From contig NZ_BAED01000070.1 of NCBI RefSeq assembly GCF_000241345.1, positions 1 through 44,193 of the forward strand: 44,193 bases of DNA, written 5' to 3'. Every line of letters begins with the position of its first letter. The first letter of the stretch is position 1. The position numbers and the translations under genes are program-made. The notes under the pieces were generated by a model. It was not told the origin of the DNA. It saw nothing but the letters and a program-made list of their open reading frames with translations, and did not search any database. This DNA is from Gordonia amarae NBRC 15530 (GTDB taxonomy: Bacteria; Actinomycetota; Actinomycetes; Mycobacteriales; Mycobacteriaceae). This document shows positions 14,616-22,487 of this stretch, piece by piece.

Positions 14616-14903
14616 TCAGCCGCCCGCGACGGCCGGCAGGATGGTCACCTCGTCGCCGTCGTCGACGGCGGTGCCCAGGCCACCGGTGAACCGCACGTCC
14701 TCGTCGTTGACGTACACGTTGACGAAGCGGTGCAGCTTGTCGGTGCCGGCATCGTCAGGGGCGACGAGACGTTCCTTGAGGCCCGGATGCGCCGATTCGA
14801 GGGTGTCGATCAGTTCGGCGAGGGTGGCGCCGGACGACTCGACCCGCTTCTCGCCGCCCGTGTGCGGGCGCAGGATGGTGGGGATGGACACGGTCACAGC
14901 CAT
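14616..14903 (-). CDS. cysO: Sulfur-carrier protein CysO (ThiS/MoaD-like)
   Basis: A 95-residue ubiquitin-like sulfur carrier ending in AVAGG; the terminal Gly-Gly carries the thiocarboxylate. Other family marks are the N-terminal beta strand VTVSIPTILRPHTGG, LAELIDTLESAHPGLKERL, and VNVYVNDEDVRF. ATG at 14903 follows AGGAGAC. The CysM enzyme forms a CysO-cysteine adduct and the Mec protease releases cysteine. The gene lies between mec and cysM. Confidence 0.96.
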   Translation of the reverse strand: MAVTVSIPTILRPHTGGEKRVESSGATLAELIDTLESAHPGLKERLVAPDDAGTDKLHRFVNVYVNDEDVRFTGGLGTAVDDGDEVTILPAVAGG

Positions 14904-14934
14904 GAGGTCTCCTGATGTCTGGGCTGAAAAGCGG

Positions 14935-15345
14935 TTATGCGGGGTTGATCTCGACGGGTTCCTCGGTGACCGCACCATCGACGATGCGGTAACTGCGGAT
15001 CTCCTCGACCTGTGGGTCGCGGGTGGAGATGAGCACATAGTGAGCGCCCGGTTCCCCTGCGTACGAGATGTCGGTGCGGCTCGGATAGGCCTCGGTGGCG
15101 GTGTGCGAGTGGTAGATCACCACCGGCTCTTCGTCGGCCCTGTCCATCTCACGCCACACCTTGAGCTGCTCGGCCGAGTCGAATCGGTAGAAGGTGGGCG
15201 ACCGTTCGGCGTTCAGCATCGGGATGAACCGCTCCGGACGATCCGAACCCTCCGGTCCGGCGATCACCCCGCAGGCCTCGTCCGGGTGGTCGGCACGCGC
15301 ATGGGCGACCATGCGGTCGACCAGTTCGCGGCTGATAGTCAACAT
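14935..15345 (-). CDS. mec: Mec: JAMM metalloprotease releasing cysteine from CysO
   Basis: A 136-residue MPN/JAB domain protease. The zinc site is HSHTATEAYPSRTD (HxH...S..D, about residues 79-92), with the catalytic Glu in DEACGVIAG (about residue 23). It cleaves the CysO-cysteine adduct after the Gly-Gly end. Length and order (mec, cysO, cysM) match Rv1334-Rv1336. ATG at 15345 has only a weak ribosome site, so coupling to upstream translation may matter. Confidence 0.95.
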   Translation of the reverse strand: MLTISRELVDRMVAHARADHPDEACGVIAGPEGSDRPERFIPMLNAERSPTFYRFDSAEQLKVWREMDRADEEPVVIYHSHTATEAYPSRTDISYAGEPGAHYVLISTRDPQVEEIRSYRIVDGAVTEEPVEINPA

Positions 15346-15404
15346 GGCTCAGTCAACACGGCGATCTCCACCGGACATTCCCGGGCAGGCTCGGCGCCGC
15401 CGGA

Positions 15405-15989
15405 TCAGCGCGACATCAGCACGTCGACCAGCATGTCCTGCATGAACGTGAGCCAGTGATAGACGTCGAGGTGGGCTGCGTGCGGGTGGTCAGGGGGCAG
15501 TTCGGCCGGGGTGTCCTCGGTGATGCCGAGCATCGCGCCGAGCGCGAGCCGCACGTCGTTGAGTGCGGTCAGCCATTGTTCGGCCTCGTCGTCGGTGAGC
15601 GCGATCCGGCCGCCGTCGGGCGGGATGGTGTCGAGCATGCCCTTGGCCGCGGCGAGTTTGGCGTCGATGATGAGGGGTTCGTTGACGCTGCGCAGGCCGG
15701 CGTTCAGTTCCCCGTTGATCACGTCCGCCGACAGTTCGCTGTCTTGGTCGGGACGATGGAAATCGGGCAGCAACCGGCCGAGGGTGAGGTCGCCGGGCGC
15801 GTCGCGGTGCCCGGTGCGGATGCCGGTGAGCGCGGCCAGTTCGTCGGCGGGCGGGGCGGTCGACACGCGTTCGCCGAGCAGGTCGGTGAGCGAGGTGACC
15901 ATCGAGATCAGCAGTTCGGCCTCGTGCGGTTCGAGGACCGAACAGATCCGCCGCGACTGCCCTCGGCCTTCACGTTTCCAGTTGCGCAC
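15405..15989 (-). CDS. DUF2017 family protein
   Basis: A 194-residue, mostly helical soluble protein starting at GTG. It has the DUF2017 profile: MRNWKREG at the N-terminus, LEPHEAELLISMVTSLTDLL near residue 20, RLLPDFHRPD around residue 65, LTDDEAEQWLTALNDVRLALGAMLGI, and a C-terminal YHWLTFMQDMLVDVLMS helix. It has been loosely annotated as a regulator in mycobacteria (Rv1332), but no DNA-binding domain is evident. It always seems to accompany clpS in this order, which hints at a proteolysis-related role; that is inference. Confidence 0.9.
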   Translation of the reverse strand: MRNWKREGRGQSRRICSVLEPHEAELLISMVTSLTDLLGERVSTAPPADELAALTGIRTGHRDAPGDLTLGRLLPDFHRPDQDSELSADVINGELNAGLRSVNEPLIIDAKLAAAKGMLDTIPPDGGRIALTDDEAEQWLTALNDVRLALGAMLGITEDTPAELPPDHPHAAHLDVYHWLTFMQDMLVDVLMSR

Positions 15990-16043
15990 GCCTCACATGG
16001 TAGGCCGGTCCGGGCGTCGTCCGGCGTCGGCCGTGGGACCGGG

Positions 16044-16367
16044 TCAGGTGTCGCGCTGCATGGTGGCCCACAGGCCGGCGGCGTGCAGCTTGCGCACGTC
16101 CGTCTCCATCTTGTCGCGGTCGCCTGCCGACACGACGGCCTTGCCCTCGTTGTGGACCTGCAGCATCAGTTCGTTGGCCTTGGTCTCTGAGTACCCGAAG
16201 ATCTTCTGGAACACGAAGGTCACGTACCGCATCAGATTGACCGGGTCATCCCACACGATGGTCACCCAAGGGCGATCAATTCCGAGCTGTGGATCGGCGA
16301 CCTCGGGTTCGGCCACCGCCGTGGAACCGGGAGTAGCCTCGTGCGCACACCATATGTCCGCATGCAT
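16044..16367 (-). CDS. clpS: ClpS, adaptor for the ClpAP/ClpCP protease
   Basis: A 107-residue N-end-rule adaptor that hands substrates to Clp unfoldases. The core WVTIVWDDPVNLMRYVTFVFQKIFGYS, the HNEGKAVVS segment and the terminal LHAAGLWATMQ match the actinobacterial ClpS family. I chose ATG at 16367, giving a 33-residue N-terminal tail close to that of the mycobacterial protein. GTG at 16316 is an alternative. No ribosome site is visible, and only 19 nt separate this start from the divergent pncB start. The transcript is probably leaderless, using TACCCT at 16379-16374. It is the first gene of the minus-strand cluster. Confidence 0.94.
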   Translation of the reverse strand: MHADIWCAHEATPGSTAVAEPEVADPQLGIDRPWVTIVWDDPVNLMRYVTFVFQKIFGYSETKANELMLQVHNEGKAVVSAGDRDKMETDVRKLHAAGLWATMQRDT

Positions 16368-16372
16368 ACGAA

Positions 16373-16379
16373 TAGGGTA
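16373..16379. promoter_or_regulatory. Shared bidirectional -10 hexamer between clpS and pncB
   Basis: TAGGGTA reads TAGGGT on the plus strand (ending 8 nt before the pncB GTG) and TACCCT on the minus strand (ending 6 nt before the clpS ATG). Both fit TANNNT -10 elements for leaderless transcripts. The two start codons are only 19 nt apart. Confidence 0.5.
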
Positions 16380-16386
16380 GGCGATT

Positions 16387-17688
16387 GTGAGTCTCGACAA
16401 CACAGCCCTGCTGACCGACCACTACGAACTGACCATGGTGTCGGCGGCGCTGCGCGGTCCGCTGGCATCCCGGTCGTGCGTCTTCGAGGTCTTCGCCCGG
16501 CGCCTGCCCGACGGCCGCCGCTACGGTGTCGTCGCCGGCACCGGGCGGGTGATCGACGAGCTGACCCGCTTCCGGTTCGGCGACGACGAGATCGCCCAGG
16601 TGTCGCAGTTCCTCGACGAGGACACCGTCGCGTGGCTGCGCGACTACCGCTTCACCGGCGATATCGACGGTTACCGCGAGGGTGAGCTGTATTTTCCCGG
16701 TTCCCCCATCCTCACCGTCCGCGGCACGTTCGCCGAGGCGGTCCTCCTCGAGACCCTGATCCTGTCGATCCTCAACCACGATTCGGCGATCGCCTCGGCC
16801 GCCGCACGCATGGTGAGCGCGGCCGCCAAGCGCCCGATCATCGAGATGGGCAGCAGGCGCACCCATGAGCGGGCCGCGGTCGCCTCCTCGCGCGCCGCCT
16901 ATCTGGCCGGGGTGGCCGCGACGTCGAATCTGGAGGCGGCCCGCACGTTCGGCGTGCCCAGCGCGGGTACGGCCGCGCACGCATTCACCCTCGGATTCGC
17001 CGGACCCGACGGCCCCGACGAGAAAGCGGCGTTCGCCGCGCAGGTCGAGGCGCTCGGCGTGGGCACCACGCTGCTCGTCGACACCTACGACATCACCCAG
17101 GGTGTGCGCAACGCCATCGACGTGGCCGGTCCCGGTCTGGGTGCGGTGCGGATCGACTCAGGTGATCTCGGTGTCCTGGCCCGGCAGGTGCGCGATCAGC
17201 TCGACTCCCTCGGCGCCCCGGATGTGAAGATCGTGGTGTCCGGGGACCTGGATGAGTACGCGATCGCCTCCCTGCGCGCCGAACCCGTCGACACCTACGG
17301 GGTGGGCACCTCGCTGGTCACCGGCAGCGGCGCCCCCACCGCCGGAATGGTCTACAAACTGGTGGAGGTCGACGGCATCCCCGTCGCCAAACGGGCCAGC
17401 CACAAGGCGTCGGTGGGCGGCGCCAAATCCGCGGTCCGGCTGGCCCGCGCCAGCGGCACGGTCGTCGAGGAAGTGGTGTACCGCACCGGCTCCCCCACCC
17501 CCGACGGCGAGGGACATTCGGTACGGCCCCTGCAGATCCCGCTGGTGCGCGGCGGCGAGCCGGTCGCCGACGTCCCGTCGCTCACCGACAGCCGCGCCCA
17601 CCTCGCCGACGGGCTGGTGAGCCTGCCGTGGGAGGGGCTGGGCCTCTCGCACGGCGATCCCGCGATCCCGACCCGCTACGAGCTCTAG
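16387..17688 (+). CDS. pncB: Nicotinate phosphoribosyltransferase
   Basis: A 433-residue enzyme converting nicotinate and PRPP to nicotinate mononucleotide in NAD salvage. Family motifs: LLTDHYELTM at the N-terminus, LNHDSAIASAAARMV around residues 125-140 with the regulatory histidine, GSRRTHERAAVASSRAAYLAG (about 157-177), the SAGTAAHAF site, and VRIDSGDLG followed by VVVSGDLDEY-like segments. GTG at 16387 fits homology and a leaderless promoter. It is followed 10 nt later by pncA, so nicotinamide is deamidated and used by adjacent gene products. This is the Rv1330c (pncB1) type. Confidence 0.96.
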   Translation: MSLDNTALLTDHYELTMVSAALRGPLASRSCVFEVFARRLPDGRRYGVVAGTGRVIDELTRFRFGDDEIAQVSQFLDEDTVAWLRDYRFTGDIDGYREGELYFPGSPILTVRGTFAEAVLLETLILSILNHDSAIASAAARMVSAAAKRPIIEMGSRRTHERAAVASSRAAYLAGVAATSNLEAARTFGVPSAGTAAHAFTLGFAGPDGPDEKAAFAAQVEALGVGTTLLVDTYDITQGVRNAIDVAGPGLGAVRIDSGDLGVLARQVRDQLDSLGAPDVKIVVSGDLDEYAIASLRAEPVDTYGVGTSLVTGSGAPTAGMVYKLVEVDGIPVAKRASHKASVGGAKSAVRLARASGTVVEEVVYRTGSPTPDGEGHSVRPLQIPLVRGGEPVADVPSLTDSRAHLADGLVSLPWEGLGLSHGDPAIPTRYEL

Positions 17689-17698
17689 GAGAACCGCC

Positions 17699-18292
17699 AT
17701 GCCGCACAAGGATCGGGCCCTGATCGTCGTCGACGTGCAGAACGATTTCTGTGAGGGCGGTGCACTCGGCGTCAACGGCGGCGCCCGCGTCGCCGAGGCC
17801 ATCACCGGCCTGCTGCCCGGGTACGCGACCGTCGTGGCCACCCGCGACTACCACATCGACCCGGGTGACCATTTCTCCGACAACCCCGACTACGTCGACA
17901 GTTGGCCGCCGCACTGCCGGGTGGGCACCGACGGGGTCGGTTTTCATCCCGCCTTCGACACCGGCGCCGTCGCCGAGGTGTTCGCCAAAGGGCATTACAG
18001 CGCGGCCTATTCGGGTTTTGAGGGGGCAGCCGAAGATGGCACGACCCTGGCCGACTGGCTCGCGGCCCGCGACATCACCGCCGTCGACGTGGTCGGTATC
18101 GCCACCGATCACTGCGTCCGCGCCACCGCCCTCGATGCGGTTGCCGACGGGCTGTCGACGCGGGTGCTGCTGAACTTCACCGCGGGCGTGGCCACCGAGA
18201 CCTGCCGGAACGCCCTGGCGCAGATGCGTGAGGCCGGCGTCGTCCTCGACGGCGACCTGCTCTACGACGGCTCGTCGGCGTACTCCGGGTGA
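17699..18292 (+). CDS. pncA: Nicotinamidase
   Basis: Hydrolyses nicotinamide to nicotinate. At 197 residues it is close to family length. The catalytic triad is visible: Asp in VVDVQNDF (residue 12), Lys in FAKGHYSAAYSGF (about 99) and Cys in ATDHCVRATALDA (about 141). Metal ligands come from DYHIDPGDHFS. ATG at 17699 follows GGAG from the pncB end. In M. tuberculosis pncA lies elsewhere, whereas here it is in the salvage operon. It overlaps the GTG of dinG by 4 nt. The same enzyme family activates the drug pyrazinamide. Confidence 0.95.
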   Translation: MPHKDRALIVVDVQNDFCEGGALGVNGGARVAEAITGLLPGYATVVATRDYHIDPGDHFSDNPDYVDSWPPHCRVGTDGVGFHPAFDTGAVAEVFAKGHYSAAYSGFEGAAEDGTTLADWLAARDITAVDVVGIATDHCVRATALDAVADGLSTRVLLNFTAGVATETCRNALAQMREAGVVLDGDLLYDGSSAYSG

Positions 18293-20361
18293 GCCGGGCC
18301 GGCAAGAACTCGGTGACGACGATTCCGGAGGTCCCCGAGCTGCTCGACATCGCGGTCACCGCGCTCGGCGGAGCCCGTCGCGACGGACAGCTGCGGATGG
18401 CGTCGGCGGTGGCGCACTCCATCGACACCGGTGAACACCTGGCCGTGCAGGCGGGCACCGGCACCGGCAAGTCCCTGGCCTATCTGGTGCCGTCGATCCG
18501 GCACGCCGTGACGACCGGTCACACCGTGGTGGTCTCGACGGCCACCATCGCCCTGCAGCGTCAGCTGATCGACCGGGATCTGCCGCGGCTGGCGACGGCC
18601 CTCAAGGCCCCCCTCGGCCGCGAACCGTCATTCGCGATCCTCAAGGGACGTTCGAACTACCTGTGCCTGAACAAGATTCACACAGCCAGCACCGAAGAAC
18701 CCGAGGGTGAGCTGTTCGACCCGTTCGAGATCTCCCGTACCGGCCGCGAGGTGACCCGGCTGCACGAGTGGTCCTCGGACACCGAGACCGGCGACCGCGA
18801 CGACCTGGTGCCCGGCGTCTCCGACCGGGCCTGGCGGCAGGTCAGCGTGTCCGCCCGCGAATGCCTGGGCGCCGCGAACTGCTCGTACGCCGAGGACTGC
18901 TTCGCCGAGCAGTCCCGCCGCAAGGCCGGCCAGTCGGATCTGGTGGTCACCAACCACGCGATGCTCGCGATCGACGCGATGAGCCCGGCGACGATCCTGC
19001 CCGAACACGACGTGGTGGTGGTCGACGAGGCGCATGAGCTGGTCGACCGCATCACCTCGGTGTCCACCGACGAGTTGTCGGCGGCGTCGATCGCGTTGAT
19101 CGCCCGCCGCTGCGGCAAGCTCATCGACGAGGAGACCACCGACGCCCTGCTGGGTGCGGGTGAACAGTTCGGCGAGTTCCTCGACGAGGTCCGCACCGGC
19201 GAATGGACCACGATGCCCTCGGGCGGCGACGCGGTGTTCGCGGTACTGCGTGACCGGCTGTGGCAGGCACACACCGCCATCGGGCCCGTGCGCGGTACCG
19301 GCCAGGACGCCGACAGTGCCGCGGCCCGCTCCGCCGCGCTGACCTCGCTGGAGAACACGCACGACGCGGTGGTCCGGCTGCTTGGCGCGTTCGACGAGCA
19401 GGACATGGCCAAACGCCGCGACGTGGTGTGGGTGAGCGCCGAACCGATCAACCGCGCCGGCGACACCCGCCGGGTGCTGTGTATGGCCCCGCTGAGCGTC
19501 GGCGGGCTGCTGCGCAGCAGCCTGTTCGCCGGGGCGACGGTGATCCTCACCTCGGCCACCCTCACGATCGGCGGCAACTTCGACGCACTCGCCGTCAACT
19601 GGGGACTGCCCGCCCACGGCGGCGGTACCGCGGGGGCCGCGGTCGACGTCACCGCGACCGGCAAGACGGCGCCGTCGGACTCCTCGTCGATGCGCTGGAA
19701 CGGGCTGGACGCGGGCTCGCCGTTCGACTATCCGCGCTCGGCGATCCTGTACGTGGCCAAGCATCTGCCGCGGCCGGGCCGCGACGCCCTGTCGGAGCCG
19801 GTGCGCGCTGAGATCGCCGAACTCGTCGACGCCGCCGGCGGCCGCACCCTCGGGTTGTTCTCGTCGATGCGGGCGGCCAAAGAGGCGACCGAGTTCATGC
19901 GCGGGCACTCCGATCGCACCATCCTGTGCCAGGGCGACGACTCCACGTCGACGCTGGTGAAGAAATTCGCCGACGACCCGGAGACCTGTCTGTTCGGCAC
20001 GCTGTCGCTGTGGCAGGGCGTCGACGTGCCGGGGCCGTCCCTGAGCCTGGTGCTGATCGACCGGATCCCGTTCCCACGGCCCGACGATCCGCTGATGACG
20101 GCCCGGCAGCGGGCGGTCAGCGCCCGCGGCGGCAACGGATTTCTGGCGGTCGCGGCCAATCACGCGGCGCTGCTGCTGGCCCAGGGCGCGGGCCGGTTGC
20201 TGCGCGCGACATCCGACCGCGGTGTGGTGGCGGTACTCGATTCCCGGCTGGCCACCGCCGGATACGGCGGCTACCTGGTGGCCTCGCTGCCGCCGTTCTG
20301 GCGCACCACCGACCCGGCGGTGACCCGGGCGGCGTTGCGCCGGTTGAGCGATCCGGCCTGA
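18289..20361 (+). CDS. dinG: DinG/XPD-like ATP-dependent DNA helicase
   Basis: A 690-residue superfamily 2 helicase. Walker A is QAGTGTGKSLAYL (about residues 55-67) and the DEAH box is VVVVDEAHELVDR (about 242-254). Four cysteines (CLNK near 125, then ECLGAANC and EDC near 190-205) fit an iron-sulfur cluster of the XPD/DinG type. Helicase motifs V-VI are LFGTLSLWQGVDVPG and QGAGRLLRATSDRG. It probably unwinds forked or R-loop DNA during repair. GTG start overlaps the pncA stop as GTGA. It corresponds to Rv1329c, next to pncB as in mycobacteria. Confidence 0.94.
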   Translation: MSRAGKNSVTTIPEVPELLDIAVTALGGARRDGQLRMASAVAHSIDTGEHLAVQAGTGTGKSLAYLVPSIRHAVTTGHTVVVSTATIALQRQLIDRDLPRLATALKAPLGREPSFAILKGRSNYLCLNKIHTASTEEPEGELFDPFEISRTGREVTRLHEWSSDTETGDRDDLVPGVSDRAWRQVSVSARECLGAANCSYAEDCFAEQSRRKAGQSDLVVTNHAMLAIDAMSPATILPEHDVVVVDEAHELVDRITSVSTDELSAASIALIARRCGKLIDEETTDALLGAGEQFGEFLDEVRTGEWTTMPSGGDAVFAVLRDRLWQAHTAIGPVRGTGQDADSAAARSAALTSLENTHDAVVRLLGAFDEQDMAKRRDVVWVSAEPINRAGDTRRVLCMAPLSVGGLLRSSLFAGATVILTSATLTIGGNFDALAVNWGLPAHGGGTAGAAVDVTATGKTAPSDSSSMRWNGLDAGSPFDYPRSAILYVAKHLPRPGRDALSEPVRAEIAELVDAAGGRTLGLFSSMRAAKEATEFMRGHSDRTILCQGDDSTSTLVKKFADDPETCLFGTLSLWQGVDVPGPSLSLVLIDRIPFPRPDDPLMTARQRAVSARGGNGFLAVAANHAALLLAQGAGRLLRATSDRGVVAVLDSRLATAGYGGYLVASLPPFWRTTDPAVTRAALRRLSDPA

Positions 20362-20482
20362 TCGGTTCCCGATCCCGGCCATGTGGCGGTCCACACAGTG
20401 AGAGACTGAGTCCATCACGCTGAGACATGCGCCGTGATCGCCTACGGTTAGGTGTCAGCGCAAGCAGCCGAGAGGAGGCCGC
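20362..20482 (+). promoter_or_regulatory. Promoter-containing gap upstream of glgE
   Basis: This 121-nt gap between dinG and glgE has no gene. CTACGGTTAGG near 20443-20453 offers a -10-like TACGGT, and GAGAGGAGG (20470-20478) is a strong ribosome site for the glgE GTG. No clear -35 element or operator is visible. Confidence 0.4.
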
Positions 20483-22486
20483 GTGATCGGCCGGATGGGC
20501 ATCGACGACATCTCACCGATGGTTTCCGCTGGATTATATCCAGCGAAAGCCGTTGTGGGCGAACTTGTTCCGGTCAGTACCGCAGCCTGGCGGGAGGGTC
20601 ACGACGCCATCGGCGTCACCCTGCACATCGACGGCCCCGGCCGGGGCAGGCGCCGCGACATCCCGATGACCCCGTCAGTCGAACCCGATGTGTTCAACGG
20701 CGCCTTCGTGCCCGACGCACCCGGCTTCTGGACGTTCCGCATCGACGCCTGGAGCGACCCGTACGCCACCTGGCGTTCGGCCGTCATCAAGAAGGTCGAC
20801 GCCGGGCAGGGCGCCGCCGACCTCGCCAACGACATCGAGATCGGTGTCGGCGTGCTGACCCGCGCACTGGACCTGGTCCCGGAGGAGTCACGCGCCCGGC
20901 TCGATGAGGCGATCGCCGCGCTGCGCTCACCGCGGCGGCGCATCGAGAACCGGGTCGGGCCCGGCACCGGCGACGACATCGCCGACCTGCTCGGGCGGTA
21001 TCCGGTGCGCGAGCTGGTCACCAAGTCCCGCACCTACCGTGTGTGGGTGGACCGCCGCCGCGCGCTGTACGGCTCCTGGTACGAGTTCTTCCCGAGGTCG
21101 ACCGGCGGCTGGGACACCGAGGGCAATCCGGTGCACGGCACCTTCCTCACCGCCGTCAACGACCTGCCCCGGATCGCCGGAATGGGTTTCGACGTGGTGT
21201 ATCTGCCGCCGATCCACCCGATCGGAGAGGTCAACCGCAAGGGCCCCAACAACACGCTCATCGCCGGCCCCGACGACGTGGGTTCGCCGTGGGCGATCGG
21301 CTCAGCCGACGGCGGCCACGACGCCATCCACCCCAAGCTCGGTACGGTCGATGACTTCACCTATTTCGTCAGTCGCGCACGCGAACTCGACCTCGAGGTG
21401 GCTCTCGACCTGGCGCTGCAGTGCGCACCCGATCATCCCTGGTCGTCGGAACATCCCGAATGGTTCACCACCCTGCCCGACGGCACCATCGCCTACGCCG
21501 AGAATCCGCCCAAGAAGTACCAGGACATCTACCCGCTGAACTTCGACAACGACCGTAACGGCATCTACAAGGCCGTGCTCGACGTCGTAGTGCACTGGAT
21601 CGAGCTGGGCGTCAAGATCTTCCGGGTCGACAATCCACACACCAAGCCGCCGAACTTCTGGGAGTGGCTGATCGTCGAGGTGAAGAAGCGGCATCCGGAG
21701 GTGCTGTTCCTGGCCGAGGCGTTCACCCGGCCGGCGCGGCTGTACGGCCTGGCCCGGCTCGGCTTCACCCAGTCCTACACGTATTTCACGTGGAAGACCC
21801 AGAAGTGGGAACTCGAGCAGTTCGGCCGGGAGCTGGCCGAGCACGCCGACGAGGCCCGGCCCAATCTGTTCGTGAACACCCCCGACATCCTGCACGAGAG
21901 CCTGCAGCACGGGGGTCCGGGCGTGTTCGCGCTGCGGGCCGCTCTCGCAGCCACCCTGGCCCCCACGTGGGGGGTGTACAGCGGTTACGAACTGTATGAG
22001 CATGTGGCGGTGAAGGCGGGCAGTGAGGAGTACCTGAGCTCCGAGAAGTACGAGCTGCGGCCGCGCGACTACAAGGCCGCCGCCTCCAACGGTATGTCGC
22101 TCGAACCCTGGATCACGTCACTGAACATGATCCGCAGACGGCACCCGGCGCTACAGCAGTTGCGCAACATCACCTTTCACCATCTCGACAATCCGGCACT
22201 CATCGCGTACTCGAAGGTCGACCCGGTGACCGGCGATCGGGTGGTGGTGGTGATCAACCTCAACCCGTTCGGTACCGAATCCTCCACGCTGTGGTTGGAC
22301 ATGCCCGCGCTCGGTTTCGACTGGCAGGACCGGTTCGCCGGTCGCGATGAGGTCAGCGGAGAGGAATTCCATTGGGGTCAGGCAAATTTCATCCAGCTCG
22401 AACCATGGAAGGCCGTCGCGCACATCGTGTCGCTGCCGCCGCTCACCCCGGCCGCGGCCGAACAGCTCTCCTACCGGGTGCGCTGA
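20483..22486 (+). CDS. glgE: Alpha-1,4-glucan:maltose-1-phosphate maltosyltransferase
   Basis: A 667-residue GH13_3 enzyme that extends alpha-1,4-glucans with maltose from maltose-1-phosphate. The N-domain is a beta sandwich (residues 1-120) and an insert follows. The catalytic barrel has VYLPPIHPIGEVNRKGPNN, the nucleophile Asp in VKIFRVDNPHTKPPNFW (about residue 377) and the acid Glu in FLAEAFTRP (about 406). GTG at 20483 follows GAGGAGG. glgB starts 1 nt after its stop. With a trehalose synthase/maltokinase encoded elsewhere this forms the GlgE pathway to branched glucan or capsule-like glucan in actinobacteria. Confidence 0.97.
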   Translation: MIGRMGIDDISPMVSAGLYPAKAVVGELVPVSTAAWREGHDAIGVTLHIDGPGRGRRRDIPMTPSVEPDVFNGAFVPDAPGFWTFRIDAWSDPYATWRSAVIKKVDAGQGAADLANDIEIGVGVLTRALDLVPEESRARLDEAIAALRSPRRRIENRVGPGTGDDIADLLGRYPVRELVTKSRTYRVWVDRRRALYGSWYEFFPRSTGGWDTEGNPVHGTFLTAVNDLPRIAGMGFDVVYLPPIHPIGEVNRKGPNNTLIAGPDDVGSPWAIGSADGGHDAIHPKLGTVDDFTYFVSRARELDLEVALDLALQCAPDHPWSSEHPEWFTTLPDGTIAYAENPPKKYQDIYPLNFDNDRNGIYKAVLDVVVHWIELGVKIFRVDNPHTKPPNFWEWLIVEVKKRHPEVLFLAEAFTRPARLYGLARLGFTQSYTYFTWKTQKWELEQFGRELAEHADEARPNLFVNTPDILHESLQHGGPGVFALRAALAATLAPTWGVYSGYELYEHVAVKAGSEEYLSSEKYELRPRDYKAAASNGMSLEPWITSLNMIRRRHPALQQLRNITFHHLDNPALIAYSKVDPVTGDRVVVVINLNPFGTESSTLWLDMPALGFDWQDRFAGRDEVSGEEFHWGQANFIQLEPWKAVAHIVSLPPLTPAAAEQLSYRVR

Positions 22487-22487
22487 C

